Assembly: GCA_947644195.1 (NCBI GenBank)
Contig: CANRZB010000002.1
Location: 98,889 to 162,888 of the forward strand
Source of the DNA: an uncultured Clostridium sp.
GTDB lineage: Bacteria > Bacillota > Clostridia > Lachnospirales > Lachnospiraceae
Reading direction: 5' to 3'
DNA length: 64,000 nucleotides
This document shows positions 26,076 through 35,897 of the stretch, in pieces. Under the pieces are notes generated by a model, which searched no databases, was not told where the DNA came from, and worked only from the letters and a program-made list of their open reading frames with translations. Numbering within the stretch: the stretch's first letter is position 1; the number at the start of each line of letters is the position of its first letter. Made by a program: the position numbers and the translations under genes.

Positions 26076-26280
26076 CTGTGTATCCCCCTAGAGACTAAAT
26101 CGTTTCTATTTCAAAAATATGTCATTAATATCCATTTCTTTAAACAACACACAATGATGTTAGGTACAAAAATATTTTGACCATAGCATCACATTATAAT
26201 AGTATAACACAGATTCAGGAAAATGACTACCCGACGATCTCTTTGCGTTTCTACCATCTTTTTCATTTATTTACAACAGC
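26076..26280. other. Intergenic region, no gene seen
   Basis: AT-rich gap between the TPR/DUF6273 gene and the histidine kinase. TATAAT and TATACT occur on the minus strand at about 26195-26206, but no good -35 fits, so the promoter of the TPR gene is only loosely placed here. Confidence 0.5.
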
Positions 26281-27489
26281 CTATGCGAAGAATCCCATAT
26301 TGCCAATCTCGACCACAAACGACTTGGTGTATTCTTCATGATCCACCTGGTCCAGCCAAATTCTACCTCCGTGCAGCGATACAATCTGCTCTGCAATACT
26401 GAGCCCCAATCCGCTTCCACCGCTACTGCTGCGAGAAGCATCTCCCCGGACAAAAGGATCAAAAATATGCTCTGCTAATTCTTCCGGGATGGGCACGCCA
26501 TCGTCCGCCACAAACAGACGAAATCCCTCCCGACCTTGTGCCGGATCGAGACGAATAAAAATATGTGTTCCTGTTTCCATATGTTTTTTGGCATTATTTA
26601 CTAAATTAATTACTACGCGGCCAAATTGCACGGGATCTATCTGCGCAATACATGCTGTCTCCGGTATGTCAATTACCGGTTCGATGCCAGCCTCTTCTAA
26701 CTCATCATAGAGTTCTACCACTAAATTGCGCAGCCATTCACAAACATCCATTTGCTGAAAGTGCATTTCCATGCCCCCGCTCTCCAATCTGGCATGATCC
26801 AGCAATAATTCTACCATCACATTCATCCGTCTGGTTTTATCTACAATTGCGCCAAGATATTCCCGCTGCTTGTCCCTGTCTGAAATCAAACCATCGTTTA
26901 ACGCCATGGCATATCCTGAAACCGTTGTCATCGGCGTTTTTAAATCATGGGCAATATCGGAAAGCAACAAATTCCGTCTATGTTGTTCCTCCTCCATCCG
27001 GCGCTTATCCTCCTCAACCATTGCCTGCACATTCTGGCGTATCATACGGCTGTATGCCCATGCTCCTATCGCAAAAGGCGCCACCAAAACCAGCAATAAC
27101 AAAATACCAATCACAAAACATCCAAAATATACCAACCCATAAGCAGACTGCCCGGCACCGTAACTCACATTAATACTCTGACGCATAGATGCCGGCAGAA
27201 AATAAAGAACTACGGGACTCAAAACGCCACGGATTCCCTCCGGCAGCAACATGAGAAGGGAAGTAATCAGAACAAAAAACAAGGAGGAAATCACATCCAT
27301 CCAGGACACCTGCCGATGATTCCAGATTCCTAGAACCTCCCAGTCTAACACTTCTGAGAGCCATGGCAGCAAGAGACGGTTGTACCATAAGATCAAAGCC
27401 ATCTCACATAGCATGATCCCAACAATAATTACTAAAAATCTCCTAATCAGAAATTTACCAAATCTTTTTCTCCGTTCCAGTTCACTCAT
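26281..27489 (-). CDS. Two-component sensor histidine kinase
   Basis: Membrane kinase that would phosphorylate the adjacent response regulator. It has hydrophobic segments at about 14-36, 62-82 and 118-146, then a linker and HisKA domain with the phospho-acceptor His in SDIAHDLKTP (about 181). The HATPase domain carries the N box VVINLVNNAKKH and the glycine boxes (DDGVPI, SGGSGLGLSI). Extracellular portions between helices are short, so the sensed signal is likely within or at the membrane, as in antibiotic-stress kinases. The gene overlaps the regulator by four bases and is last in the DUF975-regulator-kinase operon. Confidence 0.95.
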   Translation of the reverse strand: MSELERRKRFGKFLIRRFLVIIVGIMLCEMALILWYNRLLLPWLSEVLDWEVLGIWNHRQVSWMDVISSLFFVLITSLLMLLPEGIRGVLSPVVLYFLPASMRQSINVSYGAGQSAYGLVYFGCFVIGILLLLVLVAPFAIGAWAYSRMIRQNVQAMVEEDKRRMEEEQHRRNLLLSDIAHDLKTPMTTVSGYAMALNDGLISDRDKQREYLGAIVDKTRRMNVMVELLLDHARLESGGMEMHFQQMDVCEWLRNLVVELYDELEEAGIEPVIDIPETACIAQIDPVQFGRVVINLVNNAKKHMETGTHIFIRLDPAQGREGFRLFVADDGVPIPEELAEHIFDPFVRGDASRSSSGGSGLGLSIAEQIVSLHGGRIWLDQVDHEEYTKSFVVEIGNMGFFA

Positions 27490-28178
27490 GAAACCTCCAG
27501 CCGATATCCAAGCCCTCTTATTGTCTTTATATATTTACTGCTGTTCTCCGACAGCTTTGCCCTCAACTTGCTGATGCACACCATAATATTGTTGTCTGCC
27601 AAAATATATTCTTCTCCCCATCCAGCCTCATAGAGCTGCTGTTTAGTAAAAATCTTGCCCGGATGTTCCATAAATAATTTCATGAGCCGCAGTTCTGTCG
27701 AAGATAACGGAATTAATTCTCCCTCTTTCCTCAACTCACATGTGTCCATATTTAAGGACAGATCATATACCTGAATAATTCGGTCTGCCATATTATTTCC
27801 TCCTCCAAGACTACAATACCGTCTAAGATTGGAATTTACTCTAGCGACAACCTCCAAAGGATTAAACGGCTTGGCGATATAATCATCTGCGCCCAGATCC
27901 AGCCCTAAAATCTTATCACAATCTGCCGTTCTGGCGGATAATACCACTACAGGAAGATTCCGTTCCTCCCGCAGCTTCTTCAAAACATGAAACCCATCTA
28001 GTTCTGGCATCATAATATCTAATAATAAAATGCCAATCCCCTCATCTTCCTGCAATATTCGCAGTACCTCTCTCCCATCAGCGGCCTGGACCACTTCATA
28101 TCCCTCTTTTTCCAAGTATAAGCGGAGAAGATCCCGAATCTCCGGCTCATCATCTGCTACTAATACTTTACTCTGCAT
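27486..28178 (-). CDS. OmpR/PhoB-family response regulator
   Basis: DNA-binding partner of the adjacent kinase. The receiver domain (about 1-115) has the acidic pair DDE, the phosphorylated Asp in LLLDIMMPELDG (about 54), the conserved Ser in VVLSA and Lys in IAKPFNP. The winged-helix domain (about 130-228) ends with the family pattern KYIKTIRGLGYRLE. It overlaps DUF975 upstream by 11 bases and the kinase downstream by 4, so the three products are likely made together. TTAAGG direct repeats upstream of the operon are a plausible autoregulatory site. Confidence 0.96.
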   Translation of the reverse strand: MQSKVLVADDEPEIRDLLRLYLEKEGYEVVQAADGREVLRILQEDEGIGILLLDIMMPELDGFHVLKKLREERNLPVVVLSARTADCDKILGLDLGADDYIAKPFNPLEVVARVNSNLRRYCSLGGGNNMADRIIQVYDLSLNMDTCELRKEGELIPLSSTELRLMKLFMEHPGKIFTKQQLYEAGWGEEYILADNNIMVCISKLRAKLSENSSKYIKTIRGLGYRLEVS

Positions 28179-28968
28179 ATCTTGCTCCCATCAATCTACG
28201 GTATAATGCTGCCTGTGTCAGTTCTATATAAGGCCCCACATAGAAAAATGCCAGGGCACCCATGGTAATAACACACAGAAAGATCCATCCCAGGAAGGAA
28301 AGATCTAGGACAAACGCCCTCCATTTGTTTCCATACATTAATTCACGACTCATGCCAAACGCCTGCTCCATCGGCATCTCCGGATGTTCCCCCAACAGAT
28401 ATGGTACCATCCTATATTCATATGCTTTCACAATACCAGGAATGATAAAGAGCAATGACCACAAAAAAGTATATAAATCCCGGAAAAACATAGTCTTGGC
28501 AACATTCTTGTATGAATGATCATAGGCATAGGTAATTTCCTTGACCTCTGCCCGCTGCACAATGCTGAGGCTAAAGAAACGTTTGATTCCCACAGCCAAA
28601 GGATTAATCACCAGAGCAGAAATCAGAACGGCAATCGCCAGAACACCTAGTACGACGATGATCACAGCGACAACTAATCCGATGAAAAACGAAAGGTTAT
28701 GGTCCAACCAGTTCTCCCTGATCCCATGTCCGGTAACATGCCCCCCTCTGTCTTCCCTAACATCAAAGCCATATCCCATATCGTCGTCATAAGATTCATA
28801 GTAGGACTCGGTAATGGATTCCTTTGTTTCTCCAGATCTGTGAGAAGCACCATACGCACCGCCGCCTCCAGCGATCAGGATGGATAAAAATGCAACCAGT
28901 ACAATTTTCCAATAATTCTGTTTCAGCGCAAATTTCGCTCGGTCCTTTAATTCTTTTCTAGTCCACAT
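28168..28968 (-). CDS. DUF975 family integral membrane protein
   Basis: Polytopic protein of about 266 residues. It begins MWTRKELKDRAKFALKQNYWK, the standard DUF975 opening, followed by helices at about 22-40, 95-130, 160-190 and 215-245. A large loop after the first helix is Gly/Ser/Asp-rich. The family's function is unknown; members are often linked to two-component systems, as here. The start at 28968 has GGAGG 8 bases upstream; two earlier in-frame ATG codons lack one. It may act with the kinase as a membrane sensor or be a target of the system. Confidence 0.88.
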   Translation of the reverse strand: MWTRKELKDRAKFALKQNYWKIVLVAFLSILIAGGGGAYGASHRSGETKESITESYYESYDDDMGYGFDVREDRGGHVTGHGIRENWLDHNLSFFIGLVVAVIIVVLGVLAIAVLISALVINPLAVGIKRFFSLSIVQRAEVKEITYAYDHSYKNVAKTMFFRDLYTFLWSLLFIIPGIVKAYEYRMVPYLLGEHPEMPMEQAFGMSRELMYGNKWRAFVLDLSFLGWIFLCVITMGALAFFYVGPYIELTQAALYRRLMGARYAE

Positions 28969-29014
28969 ACGCATTACCTCCATGCAAAAAATACATCTTC
29001 TGTTTTACACTTCT

Positions 29015-29069
29015 ATCTTATTCCGGCAACCTTAAGATTGAAATACACAAAACCTTAACGTTGCCTTAA
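29015..29069 (-). promoter_or_regulatory. TTAAGG direct repeats and promoter of the DUF975-regulator-kinase operon
   Basis: On the minus strand TTAAGG occurs at 29064-29069 and 29053-29058 (11 bases apart, one helical turn). A third copy is at 29030-29035 within the spacer. A near-consensus -10 TAAGAT (29015-29020) has a poor -35 (TTTCAA, 29038-29043) 17 bases upstream. Tandem hexamers one turn apart just upstream of a weak -35 are typical of activation by an OmpR-type regulator. They may also act on the divergent small gene. Confidence 0.6.
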
Positions 29070-29155
29070 ATCACTCACTGGCTTCAATGAATTCTACACA
29101 TAATCTTTCATCTTCTGGTTACACTAAGTTTAATCTAAATTTGGAGGAAAAAGTG

Positions 29156-29326
29156 ATGAAACAAGCAGAAAGTGACAAACCAATTCACACCATACCAAAA
29201 GGCGTATGGGAAAGCAGCTCTCCCTATAAAAAGGGACACAAATCCCAAAAAGAACATCTGAATGAGATAACTACGGATGCCCAAGGAAACGGCTATCCCG
29301 TTACAAACTCCCGGCAGGACAAATAA
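29156..29326 (+). CDS. Small hypothetical protein, 56 residues
   Basis: A hydrophilic 56-residue product starting MKQAESDKPIHTIPKGVWESSSPYKKG and rich in Lys, Ser and Asn. No signal peptide, membrane segment or Cys. GGAGG lies 8 bases before the ATG at 29156, supporting translation; the longer frame starting at 29087 has none. It is divergent from the two-component operon and may share its regulatory repeats. I do not recognise a family. Confidence 0.55.
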   Translation: MKQAESDKPIHTIPKGVWESSSPYKKGHKSQKEHLNEITTDAQGNGYPVTNSRQDK

Positions 29327-29336
29327 TCGTTCTGCC

Positions 29337-31224
29337 TTACATAAAATTCAAGTCCTTCTGTTTCCCAAATACTTCCTCCACAAACCGGGAGGGATCCATC
29401 TCTTTATGCAAACGTTCCCGGGTATAGGAAATATGTAAATGATCCCTGGCCCTGGTCATCGCAACATAGAACATCCGGCGTTCCTCCTCCATATCTGACT
29501 GCAGTACTGCTTTGTTGTGCGGAGTAATTCCCTCATTGGCATCTGGAAGAAAAACGCAGTCATATTCCAGTCCTTTCGCACCATGCATGGTCAGCAATAC
29601 CACTGCATCTTCTTCCTCCTCTGCCAGCTTGGCCTGCCTGCTTTTCTGATACTGCTCCTGTAGTTCCTCCCCATATTCGCGCATATGGACAAACCATTCA
29701 TCCATGGTTTCCTGCGCTTTCGCTTCCTCCTGCAATTCATCCAATATCATAAGTAGGTCATCCGGGCGCATCCCTCGGTAATCCGCATATTCCCGAATAT
29801 ATTCATCATATCCGATCCCTTTTCGAATAAAATTGACCGCAGCAAAAGGTTTCAGAGTCTGTAACATCCTTAGATCCGATTGAAATTGTTCAATCCGGTC
29901 TACCATCCAGTCCTTATCTTCATAAAACTTCTTTAATTCCTCCAAATCTGCGTAGGGTTCCACAAAAGCATTGCGGTGTACATATCTTTTCGGCCGGTTG
30001 ATTACCCGCATGATTTTCGCCCGCTCCCTGGACCCCTGCGCCAGCTCTATATAAGTCAGAATATCCTGCACCGCCCAATGCTCATAGAGATTTGGTAAAT
30101 GCTCCCGCAGCAGGAAAGGAATATTAAATTCCATGAGTTTGGATGCCAGGCCCCGTGCCTGGGTGTTTGTCCGAAACAGTACTGCCATCTCATGATAAGC
30201 AATCCCCTGATTCCGATAAGCCACAATTTGCTCCCGTATTTTCTCATTTTGTTCCGTCAATGACTGAAATTGACGCACTTCTACCGGAGCACCCTGCTCT
30301 CTGGCGGACTGAATCTCTTTGGGCAGACGATCTTTGTTATGCCGAATCAACTTCCCCGCTGCCTCCACTATTGCCCCGCAACATCGGTAGTTTCGATCCA
30401 AAATACTGGTCTCAGCTTCAGGATACTCCTGTAGAAATTGTTTCATAATTCCTGGTCTAGCTCCCCGAAAGCCATAGATGGACTGATCGTCATCCCCCAC
30501 GATAAACAAATTCTGCAGCGGTTCAGCTAACAATTTAACAATATCGTATTGAATCCGGTTAATATCCTGAAATTCATCAATCAAAATATAGGGATATTTT
30601 TGCTGCCACAATGCACGAATATCGGGCCGCTGCTCCAGCAGCTCAAAGCAGTACACTAACATATCGTCAAAATCAATCAGTCTTCGTCTTTCCAATGCCT
30701 GTTGATATTTCCGAAATATAGTACGAAAAGTTTCTACCGGACAAAGAGGCGAATAATAATGGGAAAGCTCCAGTCGATCGCCCTTAACCCGGCCAATCTC
30801 ACCAGCCAAATCTCCCAGAAATTCTGTCTCATCCCGTATTTCAAGATCAGTTTCTGCTACCAGTTCCCGCAGTATCTGATAGCGCACATCATCACGAATA
30901 ATATTATCCGCCGTATAGTGGTACGCATGCCGCAAAATCGTAAAAAACACTGCATGAAAAGTACCAAACTGCACCGCACCGCTTCCTGCAACCCTCTCTT
31001 GCTCTGCCCGTCTACGAAAACGGTGCTTCATCTCCTGGGCAGCAGCCTTAGTAAAGGTAATAACCAAAATATTCCCCGGATCAACTTCATGATGCTTGAT
31101 CAAATAACAAATCCGTTCCGTAATAACTGTCGTCTTACCGCTGCCTGGGACCAGCCAGACACATAAACGGCCCTTTGAAATGCCGTATTGCCTGACTTTG
31201 CGCCTCGCTCATCTTCTGTTTCAA
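29337..31224 (-). pseudogene. UvrD/PcrA-like superfamily 1 DNA helicase, frameshifted in Walker A
   Basis: ATP-dependent 3'-5' helicase of the UvrD/Rep class. The uninterrupted frame begins only at about 31103 and has motifs from ITFTKAAAQEM through LIDEFQD, VGDDDQSIYGFRGA, TMHGAKGLEYDCVF and MTRARD. It lacks the ATP-binding loop. Reading further upstream restores it: a TTG at 31224 with AGGAGG 6 bases away starts a frame ending in FMCLAGP, and the next frame continues GSGKTTVITERI. The two join if one base is removed from the GGG at 31147-31149 (CCC on the coding strand). As written, the product lacks Walker A. Either a true inactivating mutation or a homopolymer sequencing error. It follows gltX. 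Confidence 0.88.
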
Positions 31225-31260
31225 TCGCTTCCTCCTGTTCTTTCATCTCCATAAAGACCA

Positions 31261-31294
31261 AGTGCGTATCCTGGTATCAGACCAAATACGCACT
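31261..31294 (-). other. Intercistronic hairpin between gltX and the helicase
   Basis: A perfect 9-bp stem AGTGCGTAT/ATACGCACT separates gltX from the helicase gene. No T-run follows; it may be an attenuator or mRNA-stabilising stem. Confidence 0.6.
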
Positions 31295-31306
31295 CCGTTC
31301 CCAATA

Positions 31307-32773
31307 TTAACAATTTTCCTGCAACATCGCAATCCCTTTGCGGATACGAGCCAAAGACTCCTCTTTCCCCAGGATCTCCATAATTTCATAAGCACCGCCC
31401 GGTGTCATCTGCTTCCCCGATACTGCGGTACGCAATGGCCACAAAACCCTGCCATTTTTCAGCTCCTTCTCCGCAATATACTCTTTGCAGATCTCCTCAA
31501 TACCTTCCATGGAATAATCATCCAGTTCTTCCAGTCTCGGCAGCATATCCTGCAGCACTTCCAATGAATTTTCACTGTTCGTTTTCATCTTTTTGTGCGT
31601 ATACATAGAAATGTCATACTCTGGTAATTCCTCAAAGAAATCAATTTTCTCCTGGATATCCGGGAATACTTCAATACGTGTCTTTACCAATTCTGCAATC
31701 TTACGGATATCACAATCCCTGGTGACCACCTGCCGGATCACTGGCAGGGCATACTCCAGATAGCGCTCCATATCCATTGCCTTAATATACTCTCCATTCA
31801 TCCAGCGAAGCTTGACAATATCAAAAACAGCCGGAGACTTACTGATATGATGGTAATCAAAGACTTCCTCCAATTCCTGCAGCGAATAAATTTCACGGTC
31901 CTCCGTCGGGCTCCATCCTAATAGCGCCACAAAATTAATGACTGCTTCCGGGAGAAATCCCTGCTCCAGCAAATCTTCTACGGAAGAATGGCCGCTCCGT
32001 TTGGACAACTTCTTATGATTCTCATCCGTTATCGTTGGACAATGTACATAAATCGGGACATCCCAGCCAAATGCCTCATAAAGCCGATTATATTTCGGTG
32101 CCGAAGATAAGTACTCATTTCCTCGAACCACATGGGTAATTTGCTGCAAATGGTCATCCACGACATTGGCAAAATTATAGGTTGGATAACCGTCTGTTTT
32201 AATCAGGATCATATCATCCAGTTCCGCATTATCCACCTCAATCTCCCCATAGATTGCATCATGAAACACCGTCTTGCCTTCTATCGGATTATTCTGGCGA
32301 ATCACATAGGGGATCCCATCTGCCAGGTTTTTTTCAATTTCTTCCTGGGACAAATGCAGACAATGCTTATCATACTTAGCAATTTCTTTCCCATCTTCGG
32401 TTTGATCTGATGCGCGCAATCCATCCAGACGTTCTTTCGTACAGAAACAATAATATGCCTCTCCTTTTGCAATCAACTCTTTGGCATACTCCAGATAAAT
32501 CCCTGTCTTCATCCGTTCACTTTGGACATAAGGCCCAAAACCGCCATCCTGATCAGGCCCCTCATCGTGGTGCAGCCCGGTCACTTCCATCGTGCGGTAA
32601 ATAATATCCAACGCCTCAGGGACATATCTCTCCTGGTCAGTATCTTCAATACGTAAAACAAACGTACCCTGTTCATGTCTTGCAATCAGATATTCATATA
32701 AGGCAGTCCGCAGATTCCCCACATGCATACGTCCGGTTGGGCTGGGAGCAAATCTTGTTCTGGTTTTACTCAT
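31307..32773 (-). CDS. gltX: Glutamate--tRNA ligase
   Basis: Charges tRNA-Glu, and possibly tRNA-Gln in organisms relying on GatCAB. The 488-residue enzyme has the class I HIGH motif as HVGN in [19 protein letters not shown] (about 8-26) and the KMSKS counterpart KLSKR (about 254-258). The C-terminal anticodon-binding region is present in full. The start overlaps the end of the sirtuin-like gene by eight bases, implying cotranscription and coupling. No T-box leader was seen directly upstream. Confidence 0.97.
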   Translation of the reverse strand: MSKTRTRFAPSPTGRMHVGNLRTALYEYLIARHEQGTFVLRIEDTDQERYVPEALDIIYRTMEVTGLHHDEGPDQDGGFGPYVQSERMKTGIYLEYAKELIAKGEAYYCFCTKERLDGLRASDQTEDGKEIAKYDKHCLHLSQEEIEKNLADGIPYVIRQNNPIEGKTVFHDAIYGEIEVDNAELDDMILIKTDGYPTYNFANVVDDHLQQITHVVRGNEYLSSAPKYNRLYEAFGWDVPIYVHCPTITDENHKKLSKRSGHSSVEDLLEQGFLPEAVINFVALLGWSPTEDREIYSLQELEEVFDYHHISKSPAVFDIVKLRWMNGEYIKAMDMERYLEYALPVIRQVVTRDCDIRKIAELVKTRIEVFPDIQEKIDFFEELPEYDISMYTHKKMKTNSENSLEVLQDMLPRLEELDDYSMEGIEEICKEYIAEKELKNGRVLWPLRTAVSGKQMTPGGAYEIMEILGKEESLARIRKGIAMLQENC

Positions 32774-33611
32774 CTTTGTTCACATTCTCCTCTTTTTTCT
32801 CAGTCTTCTCGGTCTTTTCAGATTCCTCGACCTCTTTCGCTGTTTTTTTCTCTTTTTCCGGTTTTTTGACCACTTGCAAATTCTTCGTAATCTCTGTCAT
32901 CATATCACTCAAATTACCATATGCCTGATAATCCGCCCGATCATCTCCCACAGATTCTTCGACATTGAAAACAACCATTTTGTTGCCAGAATAATATTTC
33001 AAAAAATGGCGACACAGTGGAGAATTCAAACCAGCTCCCACAATGAGCAGCACATCCGCTTTCTCGACTAGATTACTTGCCTTGGTCATCCTTCCATTAT
33101 CAACCATCTCCCCAATCAATGTAAATCCCGGACGCAGTGGTATCTCACACTCATCGCAAACCGGAACTCCCTTGGCTGAACGAATATAAGCTGAACCAAA
33201 TTCTTTATTACAATTAGGGCAACGGTTTTCCTCTACAGATCCATGGAGCTCAATCACATTCTCACAACCGGCCATCTTATGCAGGGAATAAACCGTTCTG
33301 GTAATCACCGCATCCAGTCTCCCCGCTTCCTGTATCTTCTTGATACTATCATGAACTGGTGTCGTCGCAATCTCCTTGTTTAAGATTATCTTTTTGTAAT
33401 AATCATAAAATGTATTCACACGTCTGCTGAAAAATTCGGATGAAACAATTTCATCATTGGAATAACCGTATTCCTGCTCAATGTCATATGCAATCTGTTC
33501 TGCACGGACACCATTTAATCCAGCCTCCAGAACCACTTCCAGCCCACTGATTACTACGACATGTTCAGATTCATTGATCATCTTCTGTATCTTAGCTAAA
33601 ATTGGATCCAT
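32766..33611 (-). CDS. Divergent sirtuin-like protein (probable inactive or altered NAD-binding site)
   Basis: Has the Sir2 overall layout: an N-terminal Rossmann half, the ELHGS block with the catalytic-position His (about 123) and a four-Cys zinc site (CPNC at 131-134, CDEC at 152-155), then [12 protein letters not shown]. The key NAD-binding segments are changed. The usual GAGIS...DFRG is replaced by [15 protein letters not shown], and TQNID by TRTVYS. A highly charged Glu/Lys coil ends the protein. It may be a Sir2-fold protein with another activity (for example ADP-ribose binding) or a non-enzymatic one. The start at 33611 has GGAG 6 bases upstream. It sits between the cytidylate kinase-like gene and gltX. 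Confidence 0.8.
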   Translation of the reverse strand: MDPILAKIQKMINESEHVVVISGLEVVLEAGLNGVRAEQIAYDIEQEYGYSNDEIVSSEFFSRRVNTFYDYYKKIILNKEIATTPVHDSIKKIQEAGRLDAVITRTVYSLHKMAGCENVIELHGSVEENRCPNCNKEFGSAYIRSAKGVPVCDECEIPLRPGFTLIGEMVDNGRMTKASNLVEKADVLLIVGAGLNSPLCRHFLKYYSGNKMVVFNVEESVGDDRADYQAYGNLSDMMTEITKNLQVVKKPEKEKKTAKEVEESEKTEKTEKKEENVNKDE

Positions 33612-33730
33612 AATACACTCCATTTCTGTATTGCTTATGCAAAATTACAGTCCGTACCAAGCAATACACAGATACCAACTGTTGTATGGAATCGTATTCC
33701 ACACGTACTCCTCCTACCATAATTCGCTTT

Positions 33731-34339
33731 TCATTCTCCCAGATACCCACAGATACATTGCACCGACTGTTCGATCCCGGCATAATCACTACGAATGACT
33801 AAATCATAATTATTCAGATCCGTCCATTTTTCTCCGACATGATAACTATAATAATTGGCCCGACGTTTGTCATTTTTCAGGATAATATCTGCCGCTTTCT
33901 TTTCCTCTTCCCCATATTCCTTGACAACCCGCTCCAAGCGAAAACTCATAGAAGCTTTGACAAAAAGGTTCACAACATTATCCCGCTCCTTTAACACATA
34001 ATCCGCACAACGTCCAACAATCACACATGGGCCTTCGTCCGCTACTTTGCGAATGACATCTGACTGTGCCAGAAATATTCTGTCATCCAATGATAAACCT
34101 GTAAAACCAAAATCCTGGTTTCCATAAACATTGATCCCCATTGCCAAAGAATACAGCAGACTATTTGTCGCTTTATCCTCTGCTTTTGCAAAAGTTTCCT
34201 CCGCAAATCCGCTGTCCTTGGCCGCTCTGGTAATCAATTCGTTGTCATAGAAAGGAATCCCATAATGATCGGCGATCTTCTGCCCAATCTCACGACCTCC
34301 ACTTCCGTACTGCCTGCCAACTGTAATAATTTTGTCCAC
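33731..34339 (-). CDS. Cytidylate kinase-like family protein
   Basis: Soluble P-loop kinase of about 202 residues of the Cytidylate_kin2 type. These are common in Clostridia and distinct from housekeeping Cmk. The nucleotide loop is GRQYGSGGREIG (about 8-19). Also present: PFYDNELI, a second conserved block CVIVGRCADYVL and the lid-like KNDKRRANYYSYHVGEKW. The substrate is not established. The start is taken as GTG at 34339, 8 bases after AGGAGG; upstream GTG/TTG codons overlap the Shine-Dalgarno. It lies between fabV and the sirtuin-like gene. Confidence 0.88.
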   Translation of the reverse strand: MDKIITVGRQYGSGGREIGQKIADHYGIPFYDNELITRAAKDSGFAEETFAKAEDKATNSLLYSLAMGINVYGNQDFGFTGLSLDDRIFLAQSDVIRKVADEGPCVIVGRCADYVLKERDNVVNLFVKASMSFRLERVVKEYGEEEKKAADIILKNDKRRANYYSYHVGEKWTDLNNYDLVIRSDYAGIEQSVQCICGYLGE

Positions 34340-34436
34340 ACGCAACACCTCCTGCCATATATTTTCTTATTTCCTTAATATTAATATGTAGATCTATCAT
34401 CCCATCGACAAATAACGTCGTATGATTTCTCATCCA

Positions 34437-35618
34437 TTAAACCTGTACACTGGCTATCGGGACCTGAATATTGACATCCGCATCATAATCCACTCCGTCA
34501 ATATGGAAACCAAAAATCTCATAAAATCCATTCCAAAATGCATCCAAATCCGCCAGCTCTGTTAAATTGTCATTCGTAATCTTTTCCCAGACATCCGCTA
34601 TCTCTTGCTGTACCTCCGGATTCATTTCATAATCATCTACCCGGATCAGGCCCTGTTCATCAACCGGTACATTCTGCACGCACAGCCGGTCATGAATCAG
34701 ACGGTACATCTGTTCAATACAATCCTCATGCAGCCCTTTCTCCTGCATTATCCGAAAGAGAATAGAAATATATAACGGAACAATCGGAATCGCAGCGCTG
34801 GACTGTGTAACCACCGCCTTATTTACAGAGACATAAGCCTCCACACCGGAAAACTCTGTTCGGATCTCTTCTGCTGTCCGGTATAAATGCTGCTTCGCCT
34901 GCCCAATACTACCGTTATAATAAATAGGATAGGTCAGTTCTGGTCCAATATAGGAATATGCCACAGTCTTGGCTCCATCCGCCAGAACATCGGCTTCCTG
35001 CAGCGCCTGAATCCACAATTTCCAATCCTCGCCACCCATAACTTTAATCGTATCATGAATTTCCTGCTCATTCGCAGGCTCAATAACAGCATCCTCAATC
35101 TGGTTCGTCATCAAATTGACCGTCTGGTTATGATAAGGTTCTCCCACCGTCTTTAGCACAGAACGATAGGTTACCCCATCTGGTGCTTTCCGCCTCGGTG
35201 CTGCAATGCTGTAAATGACCATATCGGCTTTCCCCCAGTCCCGGCGAATCATTTCTATCGTCTGATCCTTAATTTCCTGGGAATAAGCATCACCATTAAT
35301 AGTTTTCGCATAATAGCCATCTGCAGAAGCAAATTCTTCAAATGCAGCAGTGTTATACCAACCAGCAGATCCCGTCCTCTTCTCCTTGCCCGGCTTGTCA
35401 AAAATAATGCCGATGGTATCTGCATCACAGGTATAGGTAACGGCAATCCTGCTCGCCAGTCCATATCCCATGGAAGAACCAATTACCAAGACTTTTTTAG
35501 GCCCCTCTGCCTTTGGCATACTTTTGATATAATCAATCTGTTGTCTCACGGCGGCACGGCATCCCTCCGGATGTGCCGTAGTACACATAAATCCTTTTAC
35601 CTTTGGCTGAACGATCAT
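34437..35618 (-). CDS. fabV: trans-2-enoyl-CoA / enoyl-ACP reductase, FabV/TER type
   Basis: NAD(P)H-dependent reduction of trans-2-enoyl thioesters, the last step of fatty-acid elongation or of butyrate-type chain reduction. The 393-residue length is typical. The cofactor-binding segment is VLVIGSSMGYGLASRIA (about 43-59). The active-site pair Tyr-x8-Lys is in PIYYNGSIGQAK (Tyr about 233, Lys about 242), preceded by YSYIGPELTYP. The promoter is at 35711-35739 with a leader of about 85 bases. It begins a run with the cytidylate kinase-like, sirtuin-like and gltX genes. Sequence alone does not separate CoA from ACP preference. Confidence 0.95.
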   Translation of the reverse strand: MIVQPKVKGFMCTTAHPEGCRAAVRQQIDYIKSMPKAEGPKKVLVIGSSMGYGLASRIAVTYTCDADTIGIIFDKPGKEKRTGSAGWYNTAAFEEFASADGYYAKTINGDAYSQEIKDQTIEMIRRDWGKADMVIYSIAAPRRKAPDGVTYRSVLKTVGEPYHNQTVNLMTNQIEDAVIEPANEQEIHDTIKVMGGEDWKLWIQALQEADVLADGAKTVAYSYIGPELTYPIYYNGSIGQAKQHLYRTAEEIRTEFSGVEAYVSVNKAVVTQSSAAIPIVPLYISILFRIMQEKGLHEDCIEQMYRLIHDRLCVQNVPVDEQGLIRVDDYEMNPEVQQEIADVWEKITNDNLTELADLDAFWNGFYEIFGFHIDGVDYDADVNIQVPIASVQV

Positions 35619-35710
35619 GACTTTCCTCCATATTCATCTTTCTTAACAATAGTATGTCAGAACAAAGGATTTGATATGAATGTCTCCCCTACTTCCTCTG
35701 TACTATTGAT

Positions 35711-35739
35711 ATTGTACCACAAAGATACATTCAATTCAA
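35711..35739 (-). promoter_or_regulatory. Promoter of fabV
   Basis: TTGAAT (35734-35739), 17-base spacer and TACAAT (35711-35716) on the minus strand. A palindrome AACATATGTT lies at about 35757-35766, upstream of the -35, and could bind a regulator. Confidence 0.65.
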
Positions 35740-35803
35740 TTATAGATTTTATTATAACATATGTTGTATATAAATATCAATACGATTTTTTTCAACATTT
35801 CTC

Positions 35804-35832
35804 TTTACAATGAACATCTGTTCTGTTATAAT
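35804..35832 (+). promoter_or_regulatory. Promoter of the Mrr-like / nuclease-helicase pair
   Basis: TTTACA (35804-35809), 17-base spacer and consensus TATAAT (35827-35832), about 65 bases before the ATG. Confidence 0.75.
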
Positions 35833-35897
35833 AGTGTGAAAGAAATTTCTTATAATAATTTTGATCCAATTGATTGAATCCGTTCAGGAGGCCACAC

